From assembly GCF_936916975.1 (NCBI RefSeq), contig NZ_CAKZGO010000010.1, forward strand, positions 1-56,113: DNA of 56,113 bases, given 5' to 3'. The notes beneath the pieces are model-generated. The model was given only the letters and a program-made list of their open reading frames with translations, searched no databases and was not told where the DNA came from. This document shows, in pieces, positions 32,244 to 41,905 of this stretch (its first letter is position 1; each line of letters starts with the position of its first letter). The DNA is from an uncultured Dongia sp. (GTDB lineage: Bacteria; Pseudomonadota; Alphaproteobacteria; Dongiales; Dongiaceae). The position numbers and the translations under genes are program-made.

Positions 32244-33557
32244 TCAGTGAACTTTAGGGCGACCGAGGCTCACATAGCGATAACCGAATTGCGCCATCTC
32301 GTCTGGCCGGTAGATGTTCCGCAGATCGACGATGGTTGGCGATTTCAGCAGATCTTTCATGCGGTTGAGATCAAGGGCCCGATAGCTGTTCCATTCAGTG
32401 AGGATGACCACCACATCGGCCCCCTCCATGGTTTGGTAGGCGTCCTCGCAATAGCCGATGTTCGGCATGTGCTTGCGTGCTTCCTCGATCCCGACCGGAT
32501 CATGGGCCCGCACCTTGGCGCCACGCTTTACCAGTTCCGGCACGATCACCAGGCTTGGCGCATCACGCATGTCGTCGGTGTTCGGCTTGAACGTCAATCC
32601 GAGTACAGCCACCGTCTTACCCAACAAATCACCGTCGACCGCGGCCTCGATACGATCCGTCATCTGCAGCTTGCGCGCATCGTTGTAGCTGACGGTCGCT
32701 TCGACCAGCGAGAGCGGTGATTTTGCATCGCGTGCGGTCTTCACCAGCGCCAGCGTATCTTTGGGAAAGCAGGAGCCGCCATAGCCCGGCCCCGGATGCA
32801 GGAACTTGGAGCCAATGCGGCCGTCAAGTCCGATACCACGCGAGACGTCGGCAACGTTGGCGCCGACCTCATCGCACAGATCCGAGATCTGGTTGATGAA
32901 GGAGATCTTCAAAGCGAGGAAGGCATTGGCCGTGTATTTGATAAGTTCGGCAGTTTCGAGGCTGGTAAACAGGATCGGCGTCTCGATCAGGAACAGTGGG
33001 CGATAGAGCTGGCGCATGACCGCGCGCGCTTCGTCGGTTTCGCAGCCGATCACCACGCGGTCCGGGCGCATAAAGTCACCGATCGCCGATCCCTCGCGCA
33101 GAAATTCCGGATTCGAGGCCATATCGAACTTTGCAGCCGGATTAGTCTTGCGGATGATCTCGGCCACCTTACGGCCGGTACCGACGGGCACGGTGGATTT
33201 CGTCACGATCACCGTGTAGTCGGTGATCTGCTTGGCGATGGTTTCCGCCGCTGCATAGACATAGGTGAGATCGGCATGACCATCGCCACGCCGGCTTGGC
33301 GTACCTACCGCGATGAAGACCGCCGCTGCGCCGGCAACCGCCTTGTCGAGGTCCGTGGTGAAGGACAGGCGCCCACGATCAGCATTGTTCTTCACCAACG
33401 TGTCGAGTTCAGGCTCGTAGATCGGGATTTTCCCGGCGTTGAGCATGGCAATCTTGCTTGCGTCCTGGTCGACGCAAACGACATCGAAGCCAAATTCCGA
33501 GAAGCAGGCACCTGACACCAGGCCAACATAGCCGGTGCCGATCACAGCAATCTTCAT
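32244..33557 (-). CDS. ugd: UDP-glucose 6-dehydrogenase
   Basis: A 437-residue enzyme oxidising UDP-glucose to UDP-glucuronate with two NAD+. It starts MKIAVIGTGYVGLVSGACF (Rossmann GxGxxG) after an AGGTGG ribosome site. Landmarks are VGTPSRRGDG, KSTVPVGTG, NPEFLREGSA, and the catalytic Cys in YGGSCFPKDT; the C-terminal domain has LGLTFKPNTDDMRDAP and LTEWNSYRAL. It supplies UDP-glucuronate, also the substrate of the epimerase at 48501-49475. Both indicate an acidic polysaccharide. Confidence 0.93.
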   Translation of the reverse strand: MKIAVIGTGYVGLVSGACFSEFGFDVVCVDQDASKIAMLNAGKIPIYEPELDTLVKNNADRGRLSFTTDLDKAVAGAAAVFIAVGTPSRRGDGHADLTYVYAAAETIAKQITDYTVIVTKSTVPVGTGRKVAEIIRKTNPAAKFDMASNPEFLREGSAIGDFMRPDRVVIGCETDEARAVMRQLYRPLFLIETPILFTSLETAELIKYTANAFLALKISFINQISDLCDEVGANVADVSRGIGLDGRIGSKFLHPGPGYGGSCFPKDTLALVKTARDAKSPLSLVEATVSYNDARKLQMTDRIEAAVDGDLLGKTVAVLGLTFKPNTDDMRDAPSLVIVPELVKRGAKVRAHDPVGIEEARKHMPNIGYCEDAYQTMEGADVVVILTEWNSYRALDLNRMKDLLKSPTIVDLRNIYRPDEMAQFGYRYVSLGRPKVH

Positions 33558-33611
33558 ACTACCACCTTGCAATTAGGAGTACCGCGCGACCGCGCGGGCG
33601 TGTTGCGAATA

Positions 33612-34370
33612 TCAAGCATGTCCGCCAAACCGTCGATTGCGACTGCGGAACTGCAATAGGGCGGAGTCAAAATCCTCCGCCGTAAAATCAGGCCAATACC
33701 GTTCGACGAAAAGCATCTCCGCATAAGCAATCTGCCACAGCAGGAAATTGCTCACCCGCTGCTCACCGCTGGTGCGGATGAGCAGATCCGGATCGGGGAG
33801 ATAGGCACTGGGCAGGCAAGCCGAGAAGCTCGCCTCATCGATCTCGTCAGCTTTGACGACGCCTTCGGCCGCCATTGTGGCAAGCCGGCGCGCTGCCGCC
33901 ACGATATCCGACCTGCCACCATAGTTGAGGGCGATGGTGAGATGGAGACCGGGATTGCCTTGTGTCAATGTCTCTGCCTGGACGATCAGCGACACGATGT
34001 CCGTCGGCAAACCCGCCCGGTCGCCGATCACCGTCAATCGAACCTTGTTCTCATGCAGGCTTTGCACATCCTTGCGAAGATAGCTGCGCAGCAGGCCCAT
34101 CAGATAATCGACCTCCGTCTTCGGACGCCGCCAGTTCTCTGAGGAAAAGCCGAACAGCGTGAGGTGCGTGACACCCGCGGCACCAGCTGCCTTGACAATT
34201 TTTCGAGCCGTTTCGGCCCCGAAGTAATGACCCATGGTGCGCGGCAGGCCACGCTTTTGCGCCCATCTGCCGTTGCCATCCATGATGATCGCGACATGAA
34301 AGCTGCTCGATGTGGACTGGCCATTGGCCGTCTCGGGCAGCGGTGCCAAGGCGTATGACAATGTCGTCAC
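33612..34370 (-). CDS. uppS: Undecaprenyl diphosphate synthase
   Basis: A 252-residue cis-prenyltransferase making the C55 lipid carrier from farnesyl and isopentenyl diphosphates. It shows VAIIMDGNGRWAQKRGLPR (catalytic Asp and phosphate loop), LTLFGFSSENWRRP, ALNYGGRSDI and DLLIRTSGEQRVSNFLLWQIAYAE. About 22 residues precede the conserved core; the start could be a little downstream. Its place inside the polysaccharide locus, away from the usual cdsA/dxr neighbours, suggests a second, locus-specific copy that raises lipid carrier supply. Whether the genome has another uppS cannot be seen. Confidence 0.9.
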   Translation of the reverse strand: MTTLSYALAPLPETANGQSTSSSFHVAIIMDGNGRWAQKRGLPRTMGHYFGAETARKIVKAAGAAGVTHLTLFGFSSENWRRPKTEVDYLMGLLRSYLRKDVQSLHENKVRLTVIGDRAGLPTDIVSLIVQAETLTQGNPGLHLTIALNYGGRSDIVAAARRLATMAAEGVVKADEIDEASFSACLPSAYLPDPDLLIRTSGEQRVSNFLLWQIAYAEMLFVERYWPDFTAEDFDSALLQFRSRNRRFGGHA

Positions 34371-34600
34371 GATACCCCCGTTGACATCAATTCTCCTCCC
34401 ATCATGGCATCCGCCGACGGTATTCGAAGGTTGCAGGAAGCACGGCCGAGTAACTCGGACATGCTCGGGCAGGATGCTTGGGAAAGAAGGCGAAATTGAT
34501 GCAAGCGGATGTCGACTGCGGCGTGAGGAAGGTCATTTGACGGCAGCAAGCCCAAGCGGTCGCCCCACACGCAGAGAGATTGCCATCGACCTTGCGCCGC

Positions 34601-36145
34601 TCAGAAGGCGTTGCGCGGCCTAATGAGCTCCACGACCGTCATGATGAGAATGCGAAGATCAAAGAAGAACGACCAGTTGTCGATGTAATAAATATCGTGA
34701 TGGACGCGGGCCTCAAGAACTTCCGGCTCGTCGACCGCACCGCGCAGGCCACGGACCTGGGCCCAACCGGTGATACCTGGCTTCATGCGGTGGCGCACAG
34801 CGTATTCACGGACAATCTCGTCGCACAGCCGGTCACCGACCTGCATGCCCAACGCATGCGGGCGTGGACCGACGAGCGACATGTCGCCGCGCAGAACATT
34901 GATCAGCTGGGGCAACTCGTCGATGCTGGTCTTGCGCAACAGGCCGCCAATTTTGGTCACGCGGGCATCGTTGCGCTGCGTCTGCTGGCGGGCCTCAAAA
35001 TCCGAGCAATCCATGTACATCGAACGGAACTTGAGTACGTGGAACTGCTTGTTGTTAAAGCCCATGCGCGGCTGGCGGAAGAAAATCGGCCCCGGGCTGG
35101 TGACCTTGATAGCCAAAGCGGCCGCAGCCAGCACCGGCGACAGCAGCACGAGCGCGCCAAGTGCCGCCGCAAAATCGAAGGTCCGCTTGATCAGCAGATC
35201 CATCTCCGACTGCGGCTTGCGGCTGATGTTCAGAATTGGCGGATGCGCGTCGCGGATGACCTGCTTGTCGATCCTGACGCCGACGAACTCGGGCACCAAT
35301 GCCACGTCGACCGGCAAGTGCCGCAATCTGGTCAGCAGCTGAAGAATGCGATCTTCCGCATTCATGGGCAGGGCAATCAGGACCTTGTCGATCGACGGGG
35401 TATTCTGAACCAGATCAATCAGGTGATCGATACCACCCCGGACCGGAATCCCGTGCAGATCGCTCGGCACGCGATGCATACGATCATCGAAAATTCCCCG
35501 CACCTGGACGGAATCGGCGTAGTCGTCGCGGATCACGCGCATCAGGCGTTGGCCGATCGCATCAGCGCCGAACAAGACGACATTGGTGGAGAGATGGCCC
35601 GCAGCCTGCAGGCGGCTGAGGAAGCCGTAAATGAGCGTCCGCTCAATGGCGATCGCGAAGGTGGCAAACAGCACGAAATGAGCTTCGGGTGGCAGGAAGC
35701 CCGCCAGAACATGCACGTCGCCGATCGGCGTGTTCCGGCCCAAAAGAGCCTCAACGCCATAGGCAAAGCCAGTCGCGGCCAGGGTCAAGGTGGCCGGCTT
35801 CAGAATGAATTGAATGCGCGAGATCTTGGAGATGCGGGACAGGCTTTCGCCCTTATAGGACTGGGCAAAGGCATGCGCCAGGAAGAAGCAGAGCGCGCTC
35901 GTCACAAAGAAATGCGGGAGGCCTGTCGATAGAAATTCTGCGTGCGAATAAAGTAATACCGCAGCGACCAAGGCCATTGCAGTGAAAAACACAGAAATAT
36001 CACAGACTGCCAACAATATGCCGCCGAGCTTAGGATCTCGCGGCAGCAAACGATGGCGGTTCAGCGACCCGACATTTGCCGGATGTGCTGGTGACGAAAC
36101 AACCGGGCTAGAACGCAAATTTGGAGCAATGTGCAGTTGCAGCAT
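34601..36145 (-). CDS. Undecaprenyl-phosphate glucose phosphotransferase (initiating polyprenyl glycosylphosphotransferase)
   Basis: About 514 residues starting MLQLHIAPNLRSS after an AGGTG site; the frame is open to 36229. The N-terminal half has hydrophobic helices (LAVCDISVFFTAMALVAAVLL, FFVTSALCFFLAHAFA) and a CoA-binding-like domain (NVVLFGADAIGQRLMRVI). The C-terminal bacterial sugar transferase domain has KRTFDFAAALGALVLLSP, KFRSMY, KTSIDELPQLINVLRGDMSLVGPRPHA. It loads the first sugar-1-phosphate on undecaprenyl phosphate, starting repeat-unit synthesis. It is divergent from the export gene across a 780-bp gap. Confidence 0.9.
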   Translation of the reverse strand: MLQLHIAPNLRSSPVVSSPAHPANVGSLNRHRLLPRDPKLGGILLAVCDISVFFTAMALVAAVLLYSHAEFLSTGLPHFFVTSALCFFLAHAFAQSYKGESLSRISKISRIQFILKPATLTLAATGFAYGVEALLGRNTPIGDVHVLAGFLPPEAHFVLFATFAIAIERTLIYGFLSRLQAAGHLSTNVVLFGADAIGQRLMRVIRDDYADSVQVRGIFDDRMHRVPSDLHGIPVRGGIDHLIDLVQNTPSIDKVLIALPMNAEDRILQLLTRLRHLPVDVALVPEFVGVRIDKQVIRDAHPPILNISRKPQSEMDLLIKRTFDFAAALGALVLLSPVLAAAALAIKVTSPGPIFFRQPRMGFNNKQFHVLKFRSMYMDCSDFEARQQTQRNDARVTKIGGLLRKTSIDELPQLINVLRGDMSLVGPRPHALGMQVGDRLCDEIVREYAVRHRMKPGITGWAQVRGLRGAVDEPEVLEARVHHDIYYIDNWSFFFDLRILIMTVVELIRPRNAF

Positions 36146-36925
36146 GGCGACACCTGTCATCCCCCCCCGAGCAGCTGATCTACCTCCCAGCGAAGCAGAA
36201 ATATGTGTTCTTTTTCTTGTACTTTTCATAACAATTTGCAGTCACTTCTCGCTCTTTGGCCCTGCTGGCAAAACCGACGCCAGCAACAGCCCGACAGTTT
36301 ACCGCAATTGCGAACTAATCTTATCGCAATGCAACACGCCGGCCAAGTACATTTTCCCCGGCTCGGACTTTTGTTCGTCTCGGGATGATGTTCGAAGCGG
36401 GCCCTAAAGGGGTGTAACAACCTTGGGAGAAAATAGGACTTTCGGACGAATTCTATGTCGAATTATTTACCGCAGTCCCGCGATTACACAAACCACACTT
36501 GTAGCCATTGGTTCCGCGTCTTCGGTAAATATCGATTTGTGTCTGCCCTGACACACTGGCTGGCACCTAATCTGGCCGGCGCACAATACCCAGCAAGTAT
36601 CGTGAAGCTATATGGGCGACATTATTTCAATCAATAATATTTGGCGGACCAACATCCACCAGGTCGTCTGAGACCCTGCGGTACGCCGGGCCAGGACCTG
36701 CCCCAGAGATGATTGCGGAAATATCGCACGCAACGACGCGACGGCATGGCGTTGAATGGGGCTCCGGCTTTCCCCGATGCCGAAACCAAAAAGGACGCCT
36801 TAACATGGCAAGGCAACAGCAGGAATGTTTGCGCACAACCGATGTTGAAGATAGATTGTAGCGACGCGGGGAAATTTCATATTCGGCCCAGTCCACAGGG
36901 ACAAATCATTTTCGTGAGGTTATCG
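36146..36925. other. Long divergent intergenic region in the polysaccharide locus
   Basis: About 780 bp, more AT-rich than its neighbours, between the divergent initiating transferase and export genes. It should hold both promoters. I see no convincing gene; a 60-codon frame at 36455-36637 lacks a ribosome site and protein-like composition. TGGCAC at 36561 has CTGGC, not TTGC, at the right distance, so it is at best a poor sigma-54 element. Several short palindromes (for example GTGTC-N6-GACAC near 36540) are too weak to call. A GAGGT ribosome site ends the region. Confidence 0.5.
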
Positions 36926-37525
36926 ATGTTGCGAATGTTTAGGACGACACTGATCGCGCTGTTCGCCCTGCTGGCAGGCCTTGCCATGCCCGCTCTGGCA
37001 GAGGACGGCGTTTACCGGATCAACGGCGGCGACCAGCTTCACATTTCGGTCTATGGCGAACAGAACCTCAATCAGGACGTTGTCGTGCAACCGGACGGCT
37101 GGGTATCCTTTCCGCTCGTCGGCAGCATTAACGCCCTTGATATGACGCTGCAGGACCTGCAGGCCAAGATCGCGGAAAGCCTGCGTCAGAGTCAGTATTT
37201 CCCGAACCTCACCGACAGCGAAGTGACTGTGTCGATGCTCAAGGCGATGGGCAATTCGATCTCTGTGATCGGCCAGGTGAAGCAGCCAGGCACCTTCGCC
37301 TTCGATACCAGGCTCGATGTCATGCAGGCACTGAGCCTTGCCGGCGGCTTGACGGCCTTTGCCGGCAAGGACGAAATCAAGGTGCTGCGACGCGATCCTG
37401 CCGGCAAACAGACCGCCATTCCCTTCGACTATTCCGCGGTTGAGGAAGGCGAGAGCCTCGATAGCAATATCCTGCTGAAAGGGGGCGACGTTGTGGTCGT
37501 GCCGCAGGCCGGATTCGGTTTCTAG
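36926..37525 (+). CDS. Polysaccharide export protein (Wza/ExoF-like, short form)
   Basis: A 199-residue periplasmic export protein. The ATG at 36926 follows GAGGT by 6 bases and opens a clear signal peptide (MFRTTLIALFALLAGLAMPALA); the longer frame to 36713 is not used. The Poly_export domain begins YRINGGDQLHISVYGEQNL...VVQPDGWVSFPLVGSINA, followed by one SLBB domain, ISVIGQVKQPGTFAF...LSLAGGLTAFAG. There is no lipobox cysteine and no C-terminal membrane helix, so it is shorter than E. coli Wza. It is followed directly by a beta-barrel protein gene. Confidence 0.88.
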   Translation: MLRMFRTTLIALFALLAGLAMPALAEDGVYRINGGDQLHISVYGEQNLNQDVVVQPDGWVSFPLVGSINALDMTLQDLQAKIAESLRQSQYFPNLTDSEVTVSMLKAMGNSISVIGQVKQPGTFAFDTRLDVMQALSLAGGLTAFAGKDEIKVLRRDPAGKQTAIPFDYSAVEEGESLDSNILLKGGDVVVVPQAGFGF

Positions 37526-37530
37526 TGGGG

Positions 37531-38790
37531 ATGCAGATTTTGGGGGCCATGGCGTTTCCGGGGTTGCGTGCGCGCCGATTCCTGATTGGCCTGGCACTAC
37601 CGCTGTCTTCATTCTGGTTTTGCCATGAAGGCAATGCCCAGGAGTGGAAGCTGGACACCAGCTTGTCTCAGCAAGCCCTCTACAGCGACAATCTGCTTAT
37701 GGGCATCGACCGCGAGATCGAGACGTTCGGGGCGATCAGCACGCCATCTGTGCGGCTGCAGCGTCTCTCGCCGACGCTGAACTTGGCGCTGAACGGGCGG
37801 TACGAGTTCTCCGAATACCTCAATCATTCGGAATTCAATTCGCAGGATCCGTTTGTTGGACTCAGTGTGGGCAAGATCCTGACTGAGCGCAGTTCGCTGG
37901 CCTTCAGGGGCAGTTTCAGCCAGGACAGCAGCTTGAAGTCCGAACAACAGGATGAGACGTCGAAGTTTATCGACAAGCTCGTCCAGTCGACCACCTTCGA
38001 CGCCCGCCCGAGCTGGACTTATCTGCTCACGCCGGTGGACCGGGTCGTCCTCAGCGGAACCTACACCGACGTTTCATATGACAGCACAGAGAAGACCGAC
38101 TACCAGTACTTCGGCTCGACTTTGGATTACAATCATCAACTGAGCGATATCGACAGCGTCATCGCAAATGTCAGCTTCTTCCGCTATATTCCCGATCGTG
38201 CGGATGACACACCGACGGACACGGTCAGCGTACTCGGTGGTTACTCGTACAAGCCGTCGGACCGCCTGTCGATTACGGGATTGGCCGGCCTTGCCTACAG
38301 CCTGAAAGACACCAATGGCAGCGGTTCAGGTAGCAGCGGCGACGACTCGAATGGCGACAATGACGGCGGTCTCGGCTATCGACTGAAGTTCAATGCGCAA
38401 TACAAATTGGACGATCGCACATCGGGTCGCTTGGCCCTTTCGCACGATTCAGAACCGTCCAGCGATGGTGACCAGACGACACGCAACCGCCTGACCCTCG
38501 GAGTCAATCACAAGCTGACACCGCTGACGAGCGTCAGCGTCAGTCTCGATTATGTCGATAATTACGACTATGCGGGCCTGGGCGGAAGAACCGAGAATGA
38601 TAACCGGGAATCACGCTATGCCGCGGTCAAGCCGGCGATCTCCTGGGAGTTGACCGAGGATGTCAGCCTGCTCGCCGAATATCGCTTTCGTTACAAGCTC
38701 TATGAAGACAACGGCGATTCGGCGATGTCGAACAGCGTCTTTCTCACGCTGAAATACGCCCTGCCGACCTGGGGATGGGACGGCTACTAA
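37531..38790 (+). CDS. Outer-membrane beta-barrel protein of the polysaccharide/PEP-CTERM locus
   Basis: About 419 residues starting MQILGAMAFPGLRARR, with a signal peptide ending near CHEGNAQ. An in-frame GTG at 37525 overlaps the previous stop, and an ATG at 37549 is also possible. The mature chain consists of alternating amphipathic strands rich in Tyr, Ser and Asp (ALYSDNLLMG, GRYEFSEYLNH, VVLSGTYTDVSYDST, LTPLTSVSVSLDYVDNYDY), typical of the barrel proteins beside PEP-CTERM and exopolysaccharide genes (EpsL-like, beta_barrel_2). A Ser/Gly/Asp-rich loop stands near residue 270. It probably forms the outer-membrane exit with the export protein. Its stop is 2 bp from the convergent acyltransferase stop. 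Confidence 0.78.
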   Translation: MQILGAMAFPGLRARRFLIGLALPLSSFWFCHEGNAQEWKLDTSLSQQALYSDNLLMGIDREIETFGAISTPSVRLQRLSPTLNLALNGRYEFSEYLNHSEFNSQDPFVGLSVGKILTERSSLAFRGSFSQDSSLKSEQQDETSKFIDKLVQSTTFDARPSWTYLLTPVDRVVLSGTYTDVSYDSTEKTDYQYFGSTLDYNHQLSDIDSVIANVSFFRYIPDRADDTPTDTVSVLGGYSYKPSDRLSITGLAGLAYSLKDTNGSGSGSSGDDSNGDNDGGLGYRLKFNAQYKLDDRTSGRLALSHDSEPSSDGDQTTRNRLTLGVNHKLTPLTSVSVSLDYVDNYDYAGLGGRTENDNRESRYAAVKPAISWELTEDVSLLAEYRFRYKLYEDNGDSAMSNSVFLTLKYALPTWGWDGY

Positions 38791-38792
38791 CT

Positions 38793-40700
38793 CTAGAGGC
38801 CGCCCCGCTCCCGCATCCCCCACTCCCGCATCTTATGCGCGACATAGATCCCGCCGCTCTCGGTCAGATGCCCGTAGTCGAAGGACAGCGGGATGCCGTC
38901 ACCGCTCACCGTGCGGCAATTGCCGGCCGTACAGATGGCGTCATAGAGAGAAAAGTAAGGCACGCCCATCTCCGCCAGCTCCCGCTGATACAGAGTATCG
39001 ATGTCTCGTTGCCCCGTCTTCCGGCTCTTATCGAGCAACGAAGGGTCGTCCTGGAGGACGCTCAACGCCATCAGCGACGGCAGATCATGTTTGTATTCCA
39101 CATGCGGCCCGACCACGATGACACGCGGCGCATAAGTCGACAGCAGCCGCATTGTTTCTTTCAGGTAGGGAAGATCATCGCGTTTCCACCGCGCCGAGAT
39201 GATGATGCCATCCACTTTGGCGCTGGGCAGGAATTTGAAGAACATCATCTCCATCAGATTGCGGCATAGCCGCTGGCCCGGTTGATCCAGGACCGGCTTG
39301 CAACCGGCTGCCGTGGCCTGCAGGAAGTTGATCTCGGGATTGACCTTCTTGAGACCGTTGACAAGGTCGTTAGCATGACTATCGCCTATGACGATGTAGT
39401 TCTGCTGCGATGCCGACATGCGCAGGCATGTGTCCGCGTCGAACAGATCGTCCCGGCCCGAACGCGGCGAGATGAAACAGGACTTGAAGTCGCGGGCCCG
39501 TCCTGTCGTCGTTGGCGTGACGGAAACGATGCGTTCCACCTCTGGCGGCAGCTGCCAGAGTTCCTTGCTGGCGACGGTTAGCATCGCACCACTTATCACC
39601 AGTACCGCCATGATTGCGCCGGACATTGCCAACGTCACGCGGTTGCTGACCCGGAACACTGCCGCATGCCGGAATGGCCGCTCCACAAAATACCAGGACA
39701 GCGTCGCCGTCACAAAGCCCAGCATCAGGGCGACAATTTTGAACGGCTGGGTATCGACGTCCCACGCATACCAATAGCCAATGAGTCGCATCAGGACGTT
39801 GATCGGCCAATGCCAGAGATAGAGGGAATAGGAGATCAGGCCGATGAAGCGAACGGGTGGTAGAGATAGAAGCTGTCCGACCATTGAGCGGGCATGCACT
39901 CCCGCATGGATGATGAGGGCCGCACCGAGGCATGGCAGCAGGGCGCTCGGCCCTGGAAAGGGCATGCTGGCGGAATAGAACATCACGCTGCCGGCGATGA
40001 GCAGCATGCCTAGCGCTGAACATACTTCCGCCAGCTTGGCGTTCCGAATGACTGGCACGGTACCCATGGCGAGGCAGGAGCCGATCATCAACTCCCAGGC
40101 ACGTGAATGCAGCAGATAGAAGGAAGCCGCGGCATTGCTCCATACCAGCCAGGCCGATATGGCCAAAGATACCAGCGCGATTCCCACAATCACCTTGGTC
40201 TGGGTCAGCGCCGAATAGCGCCTGATCAACAGCAAAACGAGCGGGAAGAAGATGTAGAACTGTTCTTCGACGGCAAGCGACCAGGTATGCAGCAGCGGCT
40301 GCATCTCGGCGCCGGGCGCAAAGTAGTCCGCAGTCGCATAAAAATAGATGTTGGAAACGAACAGGGTCGATGCAATGAGGCTGCTGCGGAAATTCTCGAC
40401 TACACTGGGCAGGCAGAAAATCAGGATGACGACGGCACAGACCGCCGACATGAAGAACAGTGCTGGAAAGATGCGTCGCGCGCGCCTGCTGTAGAACTCG
40501 ACGATCGAATAGCGCCCTTCGACCATCTCGCCGTGGATGAGCTTGGTGATGAGATAACCCGAGATCACGAAGAAGATGTCGACGCCGACAAAGCCCCCGG
40601 GCAAGATGTTCATGCCAAATTGGTAGACGTGAAGGTGGTAGATCACCACCGATAGAACCGCGATCGCCCTGAGGCCGTCGATATCGGGCCGATATTTCAT
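38793..40700 (-). CDS. Acyltransferase 3 with C-terminal SGNH domain (OafA/YrhL-like)
   Basis: A 635-residue membrane O-acetyltransferase from MKYRPDIDGLRAIAVLSVV, with AGAGG 6 bases before the ATG. The N-terminal part has about 10-11 helices with GGFVGVDIFFVISGYLIT, FYSRRARRIFPALF and HTWSLAVEEQFYIFFPL (catalytic-type His). The C-terminal ~250 residues form an SGNH domain with VIGDSHANDL and terminal DYGHLTESGG. It moves acetyl or a similar acyl group across the membrane onto a sugar of the polymer. It is the last gene of the minus-strand block running from about 46261. Confidence 0.9.
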   Translation of the reverse strand: MKYRPDIDGLRAIAVLSVVIYHLHVYQFGMNILPGGFVGVDIFFVISGYLITKLIHGEMVEGRYSIVEFYSRRARRIFPALFFMSAVCAVVILIFCLPSVVENFRSSLIASTLFVSNIYFYATADYFAPGAEMQPLLHTWSLAVEEQFYIFFPLVLLLIRRYSALTQTKVIVGIALVSLAISAWLVWSNAAASFYLLHSRAWELMIGSCLAMGTVPVIRNAKLAEVCSALGMLLIAGSVMFYSASMPFPGPSALLPCLGAALIIHAGVHARSMVGQLLSLPPVRFIGLISYSLYLWHWPINVLMRLIGYWYAWDVDTQPFKIVALMLGFVTATLSWYFVERPFRHAAVFRVSNRVTLAMSGAIMAVLVISGAMLTVASKELWQLPPEVERIVSVTPTTTGRARDFKSCFISPRSGRDDLFDADTCLRMSASQQNYIVIGDSHANDLVNGLKKVNPEINFLQATAAGCKPVLDQPGQRLCRNLMEMMFFKFLPSAKVDGIIISARWKRDDLPYLKETMRLLSTYAPRVIVVGPHVEYKHDLPSLMALSVLQDDPSLLDKSRKTGQRDIDTLYQRELAEMGVPYFSLYDAICTAGNCRTVSGDGIPLSFDYGHLTESGGIYVAHKMREWGMRERGGL

Positions 40701-40723
40701 CCATTGCCTCTCATTCTGGCCGA

Positions 40724-41905
40724 CTAGCGCGCGAAGCCAACCTCGCTTTGCCCGCATTCGGGCAGAATCACTTTCCAATAGGCCAGCTTGGCGCGCTCGA
40801 CGCTGAACTCCGCAGCACGCGCTGCCGCCTTCAATCCGTACGCCGCACGACGCTCCGGCTCGCTCATGGCACGCAGAGCATCTTTCATCGCAATCGTGTC
40901 ATTTGGCGGGATCAGAATGCCATTCTCGGCAAAGACGACGCCCGAGGCCACGTCTTCGCGCGCGAGGTCGGCCAGCACTTCCGACGGTCCCGATTGGCAA
41001 TTTGTCGAAATGACCGGCACGCCAACGCTCATCGCCTCAAGAAGACTGTTCGGAAAGCCTTCGGCATTGGACGGCAAGGTGAAATAGGCCGCCTTGCGAA
41101 GCGTCGCGAACGGATTGGCGGAAAAGCCCGGCAACATGACCCGGTCGGTCAATCCCAACCGGTCGATTTGAGCGGTCAAGGCGGCCCGCTCCGGCCCGTC
41201 ACCAAGGATCAGCAACTGGCCGTCGATCTTCGCGGCGGCGAACGCGTCGATCAGCATGCCAAAATTCTTGTTGGGTACGAGCCGCCCCATGGCCATGCCG
41301 AACTCTCCGGCCGGCGCCACGCTCTCGGTCTCCTGCGACCTCGCCCGAATATCGTCGATATCGATCGGATTGCTGATCACGACCAGCTTGTCCTGGGGCA
41401 CGCCAAAGGCCGTCTTGAGATCGTCGGCCACGCCGGGTGAGACGGCAATAATACGACGTGCCTTTGGATACAGCCATTTCACCAGGAATTTGGCGAGGGC
41501 CGCTGCCCGCCCCTTGCCGAGATGGCTGGTCGTGTTGACACGCTCGCTGATGATGGCCGGAATGCCGAGCAAGCCAGTGGCGATCACATTCGCCACATTG
41601 GCGCGCGTGAGGAAACTTAGCGTCGCATCCGGCCGGCTGCGACGCAGCATCGCGTACAGCGACCATATGCTGCGCAGCAAGGAATGCCGACAGTCCAATT
41701 GCTCAACCTTGACCCAGCTAGGCACATGGTAGGCGGCGGATTCCCGGTCGAGCAAAATGAGCGAGATGTCGACCTCGTTCCGCTCCGTTTCCGAAGCGCG
41801 CAGAAGCGTACACATCACGCGTTCCGCGCCGCCGCCGGCCAGGGAATTGATTATGAAGGTCACCTTCTTCCGCGGCATCAGCGAGGTCGGTTCTTCGCGT
41901 ATCAC
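40724..41905 (-). CDS. Glycosyltransferase family 4
   Basis: A 393-residue GT-B glycosyltransferase. The N-terminal lobe has INSLAGGGAERVMCTLLRA; the C-terminal nucleotide-sugar lobe has GMAMGRLVPNKNFGMLIDAF, LLILGDGPERAAL and the GT4 signature SNAEGFPNSLLEAMSVGVPVI, followed by CQSGPSEVL, as in N-acetylgalactosamine or related transferases. The start is a GTG overlapping the upstream stop by 4 bases (GTGA), with GGAA before it; an ATG ten codons in is the alternative. It adds one sugar to the repeat unit; donor unknown. Confidence 0.88.
   Translation of the reverse strand: MIREEPTSLMPRKKVTFIINSLAGGGAERVMCTLLRASETERNEVDISLILLDRESAAYHVPSWVKVEQLDCRHSLLRSIWSLYAMLRRSRPDATLSFLTRANVANVIATGLLGIPAIISERVNTTSHLGKGRAAALAKFLVKWLYPKARRIIAVSPGVADDLKTAFGVPQDKLVVISNPIDIDDIRARSQETESVAPAGEFGMAMGRLVPNKNFGMLIDAFAAAKIDGQLLILGDGPERAALTAQIDRLGLTDRVMLPGFSANPFATLRKAAYFTLPSNAEGFPNSLLEAMSVGVPVISTNCQSGPSEVLADLAREDVASGVVFAENGILIPPNDTIAMKDALRAMSEPERRAAYGLKAAARAAEFSVERAKLAYWKVILPECGQSEVGFAR

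Noticed and set aside
36561-36576. Possible sigma-54 promoter (TGGCAC) upstream of the export gene
   Set aside because: The second element at the required spacing is CTGGC rather than TTGC; TGGCAC at 50529 likewise lacks TTGC.
36455-36637. 60-codon open frame in the long divergent intergenic region
   Set aside because: No ribosome site, no recognisable motif, and AT-rich non-coding composition around it.
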